A DNA stretch of 64,000 nucleotides from Platanthera guangdongensis (Eukaryota > Streptophyta > Magnoliopsida > Asparagales > Orchidaceae): positions 111,038,568-111,102,567 of the forward strand of contig CM077153.1 of NCBI GenBank assembly GCA_039583875.1, read 5' to 3'. Positions 1 to 9,332 of this stretch are shown here, one piece after another. Every line of letters starts with the position of its first letter. The stretch's first letter is position 1. The notes beneath the pieces were generated by a model that saw only the letters and a program-made list of their open reading frames with translations, was not told where the DNA came from and did no database searches. The position numbers were made by a program, and so were the translations under genes.

Positions 1-2
1 TA

Positions 3-158
3 CCATTTGCGAGAGTAGAGCGCGACGCTGCGCGAGTTCATCGGTCTCTGCATGCGCTTCACAATCTGGTTAGCCAGGTGTACGTTGTGATTGTGCAGAC
101 CGGTGAACAGGTCGCGCACATAGGAAGAGACAGGCCGGAAGACGACAAACGATCCTGA
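3..158 (+). pseudogene. C-terminal tail of antisense gene A, outer copy (partial)
   Basis: The frame starting at base 3 is open to the TGA at 156-158. Its product aligns without gaps to the C-terminus of the inner element's gene A (last 55 codons before 6039). Shared landmarks are P-x-x-RV-x-R-x-AA-x-x-HR near the start, a VY pair in the middle, and a final AHxxRDR-x-E. The two copies come from clearly different families, so conservation of this tail suggests a constrained protein. The upstream part lies outside the window, so completeness cannot be judged. Function is unknown; the inner copy has a coiled coil before this tail. Confidence 0.6.
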
Positions 159-575
159 GCGACTTGAGAGAACTAAGTCGCGCGGACATTTGAATATTAT
201 GTTGTAATATATATTTTTTTCTCTGGATGTTGAACAATTTGATTATTGTAAACTGTTGTATTTTATTATGATGCGAAACTGAATGCGGCTTATGCGGCTT
301 GAATTTACAATCCACATGTCTGCTGCTTTGTTCTGAGAAATTTAAAGATTAGGATAGTAGCCGCGCGGTCTGGCGAACAGAGCGCCGGCTTGAATACTTG
401 ATATCCACATGATTCGCCATAGAATTTTTCTAAGTGCAGGAATATAACCGTGCGGACTAACGGACTAGACGGCGGCTTGGTCACTAAGCTGATCTGCACT
501 TCCAGCGGACTTAGGCCGCGCGGCGTGACGACTAGCCGCGATTTGACGTTGGGCACTGTAGCTTCACGGATTTTC
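159..575 (+). other. Spacer between antisense genes A and B (outer copy)
   Basis: Non-coding interval of about 420 bp between the gene A stop and the gene B TATA box. It holds several GC-rich words, for example paired GCGGCTT near 285-300, GCGCGGTCT near 363, GCGGACT near 454 and 503, and CCGCGCGGCG near 514. The inner element has an equivalent spacer at 6040-6438 with GCGGACT instead. I see no gene here; short minus-strand ORFs are not supported. Confidence 0.5.
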
Positions 576-583
576 TATAAATA
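576..583 (+). promoter_or_regulatory. TATA box of antisense gene B, outer copy
   Basis: TATAAATA lies 38 bp upstream of the ATG at 621, giving a short leader. The inner copy has the same octamer at 6439-6446 upstream of its own ATG, so the position is conserved and argues for independent antisense transcription. Confidence 0.6.
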
Positions 584-620
584 GAGCAGATCCCGTAGAT
601 TTCATCACAAATCAAGAAGG

Positions 621-2466
621 ATGCGGGCTAAGTCCAAGTCGTTGCGGTCTGACAAGGCCACTGCGGTTAGGACAGACGCGACCTCCGCTTTCCACTCAGC
701 TGACCACAAAGAATGCCGGCTAACAAAAGCCGAGCTGGATGACTTTGTCGAGAAACACATGCAAGGAAGTCCGCTGATCGCGCGGCTTCCCCGACAGGAT
801 GAGCGGATCAACTCCTCCAATGCAAATCAGATCGCGGTCCCCATCGACCACTTCGACTGCGGCTTCAGCTTCCCGATCATGCTAGAGGCCGTAGCGGTCT
901 TCGACCACTATGGGGTTGTGCCCGGGCAACTTCCCCCAAACTCGATAGCCGCCATCTACAGCTTCATCTCCTACCTCAGGTCGGAAAGAGTCCGCTTCTC
1001 TATGAGGCTCTTCTGAGAGTGCTTCTCGGTGCGGTCTATCCCGGACTTCGGGACAAAGATCTTCTGGGGGCACCTCTACTTCGGCTGCAGAGGGCTGAAG
1101 ATAGTGAACCTGGCGAACAAGATCGCGAACTGGCCGGAGCGGTTTCTCATCTTCGAGGGAAACCTGGGGTTGCTGCCGGTCGACCCCCAAATCCGCGAAG
1201 AAGCCGCCTTCGGCAGCAGCGGCTTGGACGGCATGGAGAAGGAGATCTACGACTTCTTCAAAGGCGAGCGGCTTGATGTAAACCACTACATCCCGCTGTT
1301 GCCATCGCTAGTAGGAGTAGAGGCGGAAGACAGTAAGCTCCAAGCCGGCCGACCTGATATCTTAGCCGCACGGACTGGGAACTAACTTTGCCTTTATCTT
1401 TGCAGCTGCTGTGGCGGTCCCGCTGAACAAGCCGCAAACTCCTGGCGGCTTGACTCTCACTCAACGAGAGAAGAGAGCGAGGCGTGCCAAGCCGGCGCGG
1501 GTTGCGGAGGAGGAGGAGTCGGACTCCTCTGGAGAGTTCATTCTGCAAGGAACTGGCAGCAGCTTGAAGGATGTCCACGGCGATCCGGCCTTGCGGTGGA
1601 GTCCGGACGGCAAGTCGGTGACGATCTCCACCGCCCTCCCCTACTGGGGGCAAGAAGAAGTAAGCCGCCACGCGAGCGCGGTTGGCGGTGCGCTGTACGG
1701 TAAGCGCAACTTGAAGGCGATGCGGCGAGTTCCTCCAAACGACCTGCCGCGGCTAGCGCGCAAGTCGGCGCGAGGAGCTTCGTGGCAAGTCACTTCATGG
1801 GCCTTGCCTACAAGCAGCTGATGAAGGAGAACAGCGGCCTGAAGACACAGTTAGGCGAACAACAAGAAGAGAACAAGCGGCTTAAGGAAAAGGAGGCGGT
1901 AAGTCATTACCAATACTCGTGCGGTTAGCATTATGTAACCGCGCGACCTTACCTTTACTTTTGCTTTGCAGGAAATGTATAACCCGGCCAACCCCATCTT
2001 CCAAGACCAAGTCTTCCCCCAACTCGTCCAAGGGATCGATGGAGCGCTTAACCGCCTCCGCGACCTTGGCGGCTTGGCCACCGGCTTCACCGACTTTACA
2101 TGTGCCGACATCTACCCCTCCCTGAAAGAGCAGGTGGCCGACGTCTATAGGTCGATCAAGGGCAAGGCCAAGGTCGGGGAAGAAGTCGGCGAGGTGGTCG
2201 GAGATGCCGTGGAAGAGGTCGGCCAGGGAAGCCGGAGTCCACGCACATCGCCTGAGTCCGGCGGCCAAGAATCGGAGACCGCGCGGCCAGACTCGACAAC
2301 TTCTGGCGGTTCAGCGAGCTCCACAACTAGCAGCGGATACTCTCTATCATCCGTCGACATTGGCGATGGCAGTGATTTGGATTCTCCCGCGACTAAGAAG
2401 CTCAAACCGGGCGATTATAAAATCTATAACTTGTTTTTGTATTTTGAACTTTTCTTTTTTTTTTGA
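621..2466 (+). pseudogene. Antisense gene B (Transposase_28-like protein), outer copy, broken
   Basis: A three-exon gene with the same structure as the inner copy at 6509-8369. Exon 1 is 621-1332 and holds a Transposase_28-like (putative gypsy-type transposon protein) domain, including GVVPGQLPPN. Intron 1 is 1333-1405 (GTAAGC...TTTGCAG), exon 2 is 1406-1898 with a charged coiled-coil-like end, intron 2 is 1899-1971 (GTAAGT...TTTGCAG), and exon 3 is 1972-2466 with a Ser/Thr-rich tail. Phases match at both introns. Two lesions are visible: an in-frame TGA at 1014-1016 where the inner copy reads Arg (CGA-to-TGA type), and a 1-bp frameshift near 1781. The protein is roughly half identical to the inner copy by eye. 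It lies antisense to the element's gag. Molecular function is unknown; the domain name does not prove transposase activity. Confidence 0.75.
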
Positions 2467-3134
2467 AATCGGCGGTATTGTTTTTGTAACCGCGCGATTA
2501 AGACTTTGTAATACTTAATGAAATGGAAATGAAGGCATTTTTACCTTTCTCTTTGTTATATTTCACTTTTCTTACTTGACTAAGTCCGCGCGGTCTCAGT
2601 TTAGCTTCCGATTTAAAATATAAGTATGTAAACCGGCTGAGTTTGCGCTGCGACTTCAACAAAGCTATCCGCAAGAGAGAGAGAGATATTCTCCTGCGGT
2701 TTATACCGGAGTGAACGTCGACGATAAGCCGAGCGGCTAATAACTTAAACCGCAATTTTCCTTGATGAATTATTCAACGTTATCTGCTGGAAGAGCTGAA
2801 TTGCCGCGGCTTGCTCATACATAAACCGTGACCGCTAAGCCGCGCGGCCACTTGTCGCAGTCGGCAGACATCCATAATATTGAAATATTAGATTGCGGCT
2901 AGGGCGAATTCTGAAACGAATTGCCCATTTGATTAAAGGAACAAGAATAGAGAAACAAGCTTCGGCTTCCGATAATACAGGCCGATATAGGCATATGGAA
3001 ACCGAGAATTGTTGTGACGACAGTTCGCTGATTAGCTAATATAATTAATACCATAAGTCGGCAGATCAAAGCCAGGAATTAAGTGCCAGACGCAGGTCGG
3101 GCGACTTCCTTTCCATATGAATAACAAACCGGCA
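2467..3134. other. Outer element non-coding interval up to the insertion point
   Basis: About 670 bp with no credible ORF. It carries family words such as GCGCGGTCT near 2588, AGCGGCT near 2732 and a CCGCGCGGCC block near 2840. The last five bases (3130-3134, CGGCA) are the left target duplication of the inner element. The sequence resumes at 16354. Confidence 0.6.
3130..3134. repeat. Target-site duplication, left (CGGCA)
   Basis: CGGCA directly precedes the LTR end at 3135 and is repeated at 16354-16358 right after the other LTR. A perfect 5-bp duplication is what gypsy-type integration produces, and it fixes the limits of the inner element. Confidence 0.9.
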
Positions 3135-3881
3135 TGTTGATGCACGAAAACACAAGGGGGGTCGAGCACAACCAGCTAACTGTTCGAACACAGGGGAATA
3201 GGGAGACTGCGAGTAGCGATCTACTAAGCGGATGAGAGCTGGAAGAAGAGCAGGGCCGTGAACCACGGCAACAACAGACTTCGCCCGTCGCGGCCTGAAT
3301 GCCTCTCTTGCGACGGGCTTTCCCTTGATTGAAGAAGGATCTAGTTACAAGCGAAAGGAAAAGACTGAGGGAAGCAGAGCAAGGGGGAGTCCGCAAGGCA
3401 AAGGATTCGAGTCCACAGCCTGTAACAAGTAGGCTCCTGGGTCCGAGTCAGCGTGCCTTGAGTGCACCACCTCCCCCCTATTTATAGGATAGGGGGCCTG
3501 CCCAAACGGGCAGGGCTAAAATAACCGGCTGCCCGGGGTACAGGAGAATCGGGCAGCGGTGACGGGAAGCAAAAAGAAAGAACAAGCCAGTCCGCATAGA
3601 AGTGGCGGACTGGGCTCGCGAGCTGGAGCTTCCACTGCTGCTGGGCGCGCCCAGTGGAGGGCGGCGGCCTGGGCGGACAAGATACTGCGTCCACCGTTGG
3701 AGAACCTGACCCAAAGTGCCGGCGGACTGAGCGGACAGGTCCTTGCGTCCGCTGCTGGAGTATCATCCTTGGCGCCCGACTGGTGACAGTGCCGGACTGG
3801 GCGGACGGACAAATCCTGTCCGCGCTTGCTGAATGGGGGGCTTTGGAATCTTGCAGTATGTTGCGGACTGAGGGGTTAACA
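3135..3881 (-). repeat. 3' LTR of the inner Tat element
   Basis: On the minus strand it starts TGTTAACC and ends CATCAACA. It is 747 bp, the same length as its partner, with about 13 substitutions and no indels. TATAAATA on the minus strand lies at 3479-3486. About ten GCGGAC/GTCCGC words sit in this LTR, clustered in 3590-3870. Confidence 0.92.
3479..3486 (-). promoter_or_regulatory. LTR TATA box (3' LTR copy)
   Basis: TATAAATA on the minus strand, conserved at 15951-15958 in the 5' LTR and at 18983-18990 in the outer element's LTR. The GCGGAC-rich part of the LTR is upstream of this box, where promoter elements would lie. Confidence 0.6.
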
Positions 3882-3891
3882 TAATCCCCGC
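3882..3891 (-). other. Polypurine tract-like sequence next to the 3' LTR
   Basis: On the minus strand GCGGGGATTA directly precedes the 3' LTR start. It is short and not pure purine, but lies where the plus-strand primer of an LTR element must be. Confidence 0.5.
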
Positions 3892-3970
3892 ACATTTTTA
3901 AGTTTCCAGGAAACTTCGAAAATGTTCTCTTAACCGCCGAGTCCGCAAACCTCGAAAACGTCGCCAACGC

Positions 3971-3978
3971 TATAAATA
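3971..3978 (+). promoter_or_regulatory. TATA box of antisense gene A, inner copy
   Basis: TATAAATA lies 84 bp upstream of the ATG at 4063 and about 90 bp outside the 3' LTR, facing away from the LTR. It fits a promoter for the antisense unit that is separate from the LTR promoter. Confidence 0.55.
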
Positions 3979-4062
3979 TCGCTGGAGGGTCTGGATCTGC
4001 TGAGAATCTCGATCGACACGGGGCGCTATTCACCACTTGCGGTCTCCACCTTCCAGTCCGGC

Positions 4063-5073
4063 ATGGCTAGGCTTGGAGCTTTCTTATCTAGCGTTACTGT
4101 AAAAGGCGACCTGGAGCATACAACGCCTATGAAGACCAAAAAGATTGTAAAGAGGTCGACAAGAAAAGATCCTGTCTGCTCCACAGGAGAGAGCTCCCAG
4201 AGCCAGAAGCCTGCGGAGGAAGCAGTCCGTCATGTCGATGTGTCTGCTCGCAAGGATGCCGTAGTCGACGCCGAACCATTGAGGAGTGAGAAGATGGCAA
4301 CCTTGTCGGACTCCGCCCCTTCTCAGAAAACCGCAACCTCGGCGGACACTGCTGGCGAACACATGGAGACTGACATATCTTCCCCCAATGCCTCGGTGCA
4401 AATCGTTGACTTGGACGAAGAAGATCGGCGGACTGAGGTAGAGGACGACGCGCCCTCAAAGGCATTGTCTGTTGTGAATCCTAAACCTGTCCGCGCTGAC
4501 CAGCCCGATTTAGGGGGGTCCGCCGCGGATGCTGCTGAGAAGACCGCCAAGAGGAAGAAGAGGAAGAGAGACGGAGCGACCGTCGCCGAGCGGGTTGAGA
4601 AGAAGCTTCGCGCAATGAAGGAGAAGAATGTCTCTAAGCGGACTGGGGAAGCGGATTTACAACACAGGCCGCGCGACAAAGAAGTTCCAGGCGGCGATCT
4701 GGTTACTCCGGAGGCCCAAATCCAGGGAGAGAATTCCCTCTCGACGGTCAGTCTTTCCATGGATGAGATATTTGATTCCATAGACGTCGATCAACTTGAC
4801 TTAATCCAGGATTCCTTGCTGGTTGTACTGCAGCAGAATGAGGCGGAGACTACTGGAGATAAGGGTGACGAACTCCCTTCCTTGTCCGCTGCGGAGGAAG
4901 AGGAGAGGGAGAAGCTGAAGGAGAAGATAGAGGAGCAAAAGAAACAAATCGTTGCTCATGTTGCTGCGGTCGGGGCAGCCTCGCAGCAGGCCGCGGCGGA
5001 CAAAGCCGCTGAGGATCTGAGGATTGCTGCGGAGCTGATGCGGTCAGGTAAACTTCAGCCGGCGCCCAAATAG
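4063..5073 (+). CDS. Antisense gene A, first ORF: basic/acidic low-complexity protein
   Basis: An open frame of 336 codons that reads antisense to the retrotransposon. I do not recognise a catalytic domain. Visible parts are a basic N-terminal third, an acidic patch near residues 115-130, a strong nuclear-localisation-like cluster (KRKKRKR, about residues 163-169), a leucine/aspartate-rich segment near 245-265 and a Glu/Lys coiled-coil-like stretch near 275-300. These suggest a nuclear protein. The first ATG after the TATA box was taken as start. A good donor (CAG|GTAAAC) at 5047/5048 suggests the coding exon ends there and continues in the ORF at 5152, although the phase does not join cleanly. 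The same unit exists in the outer element, of which only the tail is in the window. Confidence 0.6.
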   Translation: MARLGAFLSSVTVKGDLEHTTPMKTKKIVKRSTRKDPVCSTGESSQSQKPAEEAVRHVDVSARKDAVVDAEPLRSEKMATLSDSAPSQKTATSADTAGEHMETDISSPNASVQIVDLDEEDRRTEVEDDAPSKALSVVNPKPVRADQPDLGGSAADAAEKTAKRKKRKRDGATVAERVEKKLRAMKEKNVSKRTGEADLQHRPRDKEVPGGDLVTPEAQIQGENSLSTVSLSMDEIFDSIDVDQLDLIQDSLLVVLQQNEAETTGDKGDELPSLSAAEEEEREKLKEKIEEQKKQIVAHVAAVGAASQQAAADKAAEDLRIAAELMRSGKLQPAPK

Positions 5074-5096
5074 TTTCAGCGCAAGTGGCTTTACAG
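5048..5096 (+). other. Possible intron between the two gene A ORFs
   Basis: CAG|GTAAAC at 5047/5048 and TTTACAG ending at 5096 look like splice sites, but the interval is only 49 bp and joining them shifts frame. Either the true sites differ (a weaker GTCAGG donor at 5043 would restore frame), an indel has occurred, or these are two genes. Confidence 0.3.
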
Positions 5097-6039
5097 GTCG
5101 CCGCCGCGGACGTCAAGACCGATCAAAATTATCACCAAGACGGACGATATCGTGGTCTCAACAAGTGCGGCTGCCGAGAGAAGAGCAAGGGTTCACCGCG
5201 AATGGAAAAAGCGGTTAAGCGCCTTTGACCCGGAGCGGGCGAGGCGGCCAATCATCTTCGATAGTCGGAAACTTGCTGCCGCTATATCTAAAAGTGATCT
5301 TTTATCCTTTCTTTTAGTCCGCCGCGAACTGCCTTTGAATGCGAAATTGACTTTATTTGTTGCAGGTAAAAAGTCGCTGCCGGGCTCCATCGAGAGTGGC
5401 GAGATCGTGGTCACACCCAACACTGGTGCCGATGCGGTCTCACACGTGGAGTCCGCGGAAGATGAGCCGCCCAGCCTGAGCACGATAAAAGAGTTAGAGA
5501 AGAAATTTGAAGCTGAAATGCAATGTGTCAAAGAAGAGTTGGAGAAAGCGGCGGAGCGCGAGAGGGCGTCCGCGGCGCGTGAGAAAGCGTCCGCGGAACG
5601 CGAGAAGGCCCTCAAAGACCAGGTCGCCAGCATCTCGCGGGCGCTGGAGAGGTCTGAAAGGGAAAAGAAAAGGCTCGCGGATGACGTCCGATACTACAGA
5701 GGCAAGCACTTGGCGTCGGCTCGTGAAGGAAAGGAGAAGCAGACTGCTGAAGTCGCTGAGCAGAGGCCGCGGGCGTCAGATCGCGTTCCTCCTGAGATCG
5801 CGGCACCGGCAGGTGGTGTCCCACATGCTGCGGATGAGGAGCCGAGGCCGGCAGTGGAGCCAATGGTGCCTCTCAGCCGGGTAGACCGGGAAGCCGCCCA
5901 CATGCACCGGACCATCAATGTCATCCACCACCACCTCTGTCGTGTGTATAGTGAAATTCTTCAGATAAGCGATCAGGCGGCTCATCTATGCCGGGATAGG
6001 ACGGAGAAGCCTATGCGATCTGAAAATAGGGACCGCTAA
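5097..6039 (+). CDS. Antisense gene A, second ORF: coiled-coil protein with conserved tail
   Basis: The frame is open from 5074 to the TAA at 6039; a minimal start would be the GTG at 5152. From that start the product is 295 residues. Features are a basic N-terminus, a long charged heptad-like coiled coil around residues 110-190 rich in Glu, Arg and Lys, a Pro/Ala-rich linker, and a conserved C-terminal segment (about 240-285) that matches the outer element's tail at 3-158. A second intron ending in TTGTTGCAG at about 5366 is possible, because 5300-5366 resembles the introns of gene B in composition, but the frame is open through it. Role unknown; probably a structural or DNA-associated partner expressed from the TATA box at 3971. 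At least a dozen GCGGAC/GTCCGC words occur across 4063-6039. Confidence 0.55.
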
Positions 6040-6438
6040 GTCCGCGGTGCTTCTGATTTTTTATGTTCTTGTATAATCGTCTGTATAATTGTGCTGCAAA
6101 CAATGCTGTGTGATGTGTGTGATTGAACTTTTATTGCGATCTTATGCGGACTCAAATTATAAATCCGCAATTTTATGTTGCTATCCTTGGCTTGATCTGT
6201 GGCGGACTGTGCGGACTAGCGCTGTGCCCGCTTCTTTCTAACCTGCAGGTGGGAAAATACGCGACCTGGGCGGATAGGAAACTGCACCGGCCACAACTTG
6301 GTTCTGAATTTCCCTTGGAATGTTAATTTGCCTTTGTATCCGCGTTATTTGTTTGGCTGCTTTTTAATTCTTTGCGGTCTGTGCGGATTGAATATGCGAC
6401 CTTCGCGGACTGAGCAAAAAGTTGTCAAAATCTTTATC
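6040..6438 (+). other. Spacer/promoter region between antisense genes A and B (inner)
   Basis: No ORF is supported here. Five GCGGAC/GTCCGC words occur in about 400 bp, including the pair GCGGACTGTGCGGACT near 6202 and one in the last 40 bp before the TATA box. This is the likely promoter region of gene B. Confidence 0.5.
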
Positions 6439-6446
6439 TATAAATA
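6439..6446 (+). promoter_or_regulatory. TATA box of antisense gene B, inner copy
   Basis: TATAAATA about 63 bp before the ATG at 6509, matching the outer copy's box at 576-583. A GCGGACT word lies roughly 30 bp upstream. Confidence 0.6.
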
Positions 6447-6508
6447 CTTCCTTCTGCTTTCTCTATGTAGGAAATTACTGAAGTAAACGGAATCCTGCGG
6501 CCTGCAAC

Positions 6509-8369
6509 ATGGTGTCCGCGCGCACTGATGCTGCAGTCGCCTTCCATTCTGCCGATCACCGAAAATGTACTTTGACAGAGGCTGACCTGGCTGCCTTCGT
6601 TGAAAAGAAGATGGCGGACTCAAACATACTTGTCTGCCTACCCGCCCATCAGGAAAGGTTGAACTTCTCGACGGCGACTCAGATCGCCATTCCCGTTGAT
6701 CACTTCGATAGCGGATTCAGGTTCTCGCTCCTATGGGAGCTTGCTGCAATCTTTGAGCACTATGGGATGGTCCCTGGCCAGCTCGCGCCGAATACCCTTG
6801 CCGCGATCTGCAGCTACATCTCTTATTTGCGATCTGAAAAGATTGCTTTCTCAATGAACATCTTCCGCAAAATATTCTCCGTCCGCTCCATAACTGCCTC
6901 CGGAGGCCACCCCTACAAGGGAGTAATCTACTTCTACTGGAGGGGGATGAAGGTAGTGGGTCTTCCAAACAAGATCCACAACTGGACCTCGAGGTTCTTG
7001 ATTTTCGAGGGCGACCTTGGGTTCGTGCACACGTATCCGCAGGTGCGCGCGGACTCTGTCTTTAAAAATGTGCAGCTGGACGACCTGGAGTCCGCAATCG
7101 TCGAATTCTTAGCGAACGCCAGGCTTGATATCGAATACTACCTTCCGCTGCTGGCAAACTTGGCGGATGTTATGCCTGAGGACAATAAGTAGTTTAGCGG
7201 ACTCAGCTTTTGTATCCACCACGACCATGTCGTTAACTCTGGTTCTCTTTTTGCAGCGACCTTGGCGGTGCCCGCCAACTTGCCGCAGACGCCCAGCGGC
7301 TTCACTCCTACACAAAGGGAGAAGAAGGAAGCAGTTGCAAAAAAGAGGAAAGAGGAAGGGGATCCCGCAGCGGACTACTCTTCCTCCGAAAGTTTCTCAA
7401 TGAGCGGGTTCGGTATCAGCCAGAAGGACCTCAGGGGGAACCCCATGGTCCATTGGCACAGCAAAAACAAACACGTCCGCCTATCCACCGCGCTTCCTTC
7501 GTGGAAGAGTACGCGGATATCACGCCACGCGCATATCGCGATCTCCGCGCTGTATGAAAAGCGCAATCAGAGCGACCTCAAGAAAGTGTCCGCCGCCGAC
7601 CTCCCTCTGCTGGCCTCCCAGGCTTCTGCGAACAGCGCGGTAACAAACCACTATGTCGCTACTTTGGCCAGGGACCTGCTGAGGCAAAATGAACAACTTC
7701 AGAAGGATAACAAGGTGCTAAGGGAAAGGAACGCGCGGCTGGGAGAAAGGAATGCTCGGCAAAGAGAGGAGCTGGGGGTGAGTTGAATTTGCCGCGGTCT
7801 TAAATTTCTATCCGCCGCGATCTGTCTGATGTTTGTAATTTTGTCTTTCGCAGGTCGCCTACGACTTGGAGAGTAATAAATTCCAGGCCGCCACACTCCC
7901 TTTTGTGATGGAGACTGTCGAGGTCGCTGTTGAGCGACTTGCTCGCGATGGCCTCATGAAGGAGGGAGTGGTCGGCGTCCCTTTTCTGGAGATCTTCCCT
8001 GAGCTGTCCCCTCAGGTCGCAGCGATGGAGAGAGCTAGAAAAGGAAAGGATGTCATTGAGGAAGGTGAAGATGAGGAAGAAGACGACGAAGAAGAAGAAG
8101 AAGAAGAAGAAGAAAAAGGAGGCTCGCAGGGCGAAGAGCAAGGCGCCAGGGAAAATGCGGACGATGCTGCATCGAGCCGGCGAGGGGAGGAGCTGTCCGC
8201 CGAGTCCGACACCTCTGCATCTTCCTCTGCTACTGGGAGCTCGCATAGCGGGTCCGCCACTAGTACAGGATCAGGTAGCAGCGGGAGCGACTCGGGGGGC
8301 TATTCTCCTGAAGTCGATATCATCGGTGATAGCCCTGCACCTCCCGAGAAGAAACAGAGGACAGATTGA
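6509..8369 (+). CDS. Antisense gene B: Transposase_28-like domain protein, three exons
   Basis: Exons inferred by comparison with the outer copy are 6509-7184, 7257-7777 and 7854-8369, together about 570 codons with no internal stop. Residues about 60-172 match the plant Transposase_28-like domain, with GMVPGQLAPN at 86-95 and FLIFEGDLGF at its end. Exon 2 ends in a charged coiled coil (residues rich in Glu, Arg, Asn). Exon 3 has a Glu/Asp run encoded by GAAGAAG repeats (about 8050-8120) and a Ser/Gly-rich tail. Intron 2 has GTGAGT...TTTCGCAG. Intron 1 has a good acceptor (TTTTTGCAG ending 7256), but the homologous donor reads ATAAG instead of GTAAG, so splicing may fail and translation would stop at the TAG at 7190. 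The gene is convergent with pol. Genes of this class are known as extra ORFs in Tat/Athila elements; function is unproven. Confidence 0.75.
7185..7256 (+). other. Intron 1 of gene B with altered donor
   Basis: The outer copy shows GACA|GTAAGC at the same place; here it is GACA|ATAAGT. Phase is kept if splicing still occurs after 7184. The alternative GT at 7189 would shift frame. Confidence 0.5.
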
Positions 8370-8373
8370 TCAA

Positions 8374-8378
<5 letters not shown>

Positions 8379-8446
<68 letters not shown>
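8379..8446. repeat. (AT)n microsatellite, about 34 units
   Basis: A pure AT dinucleotide run starting ten bases after the gene B stop codon. Low-complexity ORFs across it are artefacts. It would melt easily and could sit in the 3' UTR of gene B. Confidence 0.95.
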
Positions 8447-8449
<3 letters not shown>

Positions 8450-9059
8450 TTTTGTAAAAGTGGCGGACGCAAGATTGCAGTCCGCCGAACATATAGAACG
8501 ATGTAAACAATTTTTTGATGAAATAGAAAAGGATATTTTTTGGCATGTGTGCTTCCTGCGATGCTCTTTTTTCCACGCTCACCGCACCGATACTTAGCAG
8601 TCCGCACGATGCGTTGATTAATCACAGCATAAAGAAGAATTTTGTCAGGCGGACCCTGTTGAGTTTAAGTTACGGTCCGCTCATCACATCATTTAACGAA
8701 TCTTGCTGATTAAAGAATTAGACATCAACTCATTCAGTATCCGCCTCAGAGAACAGCCAGCTGATAACAATGCCTGGGGTACTTGAGTTATAGTTGTAGT
8801 CCACAAGCCAGACCGCACATAATATAAAAGCACATTGATTATCAACATATCAAATAATGCGAGAATCATTCTGCGGACTGAGCGGATACAGAAAACCAAT
8901 CCACTCATAATAGAAGTGATCAAACTTATATAACATGAAAATCATTCTGCGAACTGAGCGGATATAGAAGACCAATCCGCTTATAACAGGAATATAAACT
9001 TGAATATGTACCCTGCGGACTGAGCGGATACAGAAAACCAATCCGCTCATAATAGAAAC

Positions 9060-9135
9060 GATCTATAGCTTGCGACCAGGTGGGCAGGTGAGCCTGAGCG
9101 GCATACTTTCCTCACCGGGCTACAAGCTATAAGAT
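9060..9135. repeat. Large hairpin unit 1
   Basis: GATC-TATAGCTTG at 9060-9072 pairs with CAAGCTATA at 9123-9131, followed by aGATC. An inner GGTGAG/CTCACC pair is nested in it. A second unit at 9257-9332 has the same arms, and a partial third with the core GGGCAGGTGAGCCGGA lies near 9520-9560. Confidence 0.65.
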
Positions 9136-9256
9136 CAACCCAAGTAGGCGGACGGTCGGATAGAGAAAACCAGTCCGCTAAAGATAACCAGCTTGCAATC
9201 CCAAGGAAACTTCCAAACTGTGCGGATAACGAATCCAGTCCGCCAAAGATTGAAAT

Positions 9257-9332
9257 GATCTATAGCTTGCGACCAGGTGGGCAGGTGAGCCGGAGCGGCA
9301 TACTTTCCTCACCGGGCTACAAGCTATAAGAT
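9257..9332. repeat. Large hairpin unit 2
   Basis: Near-identical to the unit at 9060-9135, with both outer and inner arms preserved. Conservation of pairing in two copies suggests a folded RNA or cruciform, though recent duplication explains it equally. Confidence 0.65.

Larger units (their letters stand above)
1..3134 (-). mobile_element. Outer Tat-related LTR retrotransposon, 3' portion (left part)
   Basis: This is the left part of a minus-strand Tat-related element that resumes at 16354 after the inner insertion. It holds the tail of antisense gene A and antisense gene B, both homologous to genes in the inner element at 4063-8369. Its 3' LTR would lie left of the window. GCGGCTT, GCGGTCT and CCGCGCGG words are scattered through it. 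Between gene B and the insertion point (2467-3134) I see no ORF. The assignment rests on synteny and protein similarity with the inner element. Confidence 0.7.

Noticed and set aside
882..1286. 134-codon minus-strand ORF opposite gene B
   Set aside because: It runs opposite a conserved domain and is not kept as a frame in the inner copy.
5193..5633. 146-codon minus-strand ORF opposite gene A
   Set aside because: Ser/Ala/Phe-rich composition is the mirror of the coiled-coil gene on the plus strand; it has no motif of its own.
8320..8625. ORFs encoding Tyr-Ile repeats on both strands
   Set aside because: They are translations of the (AT)n run at 8379-8446.
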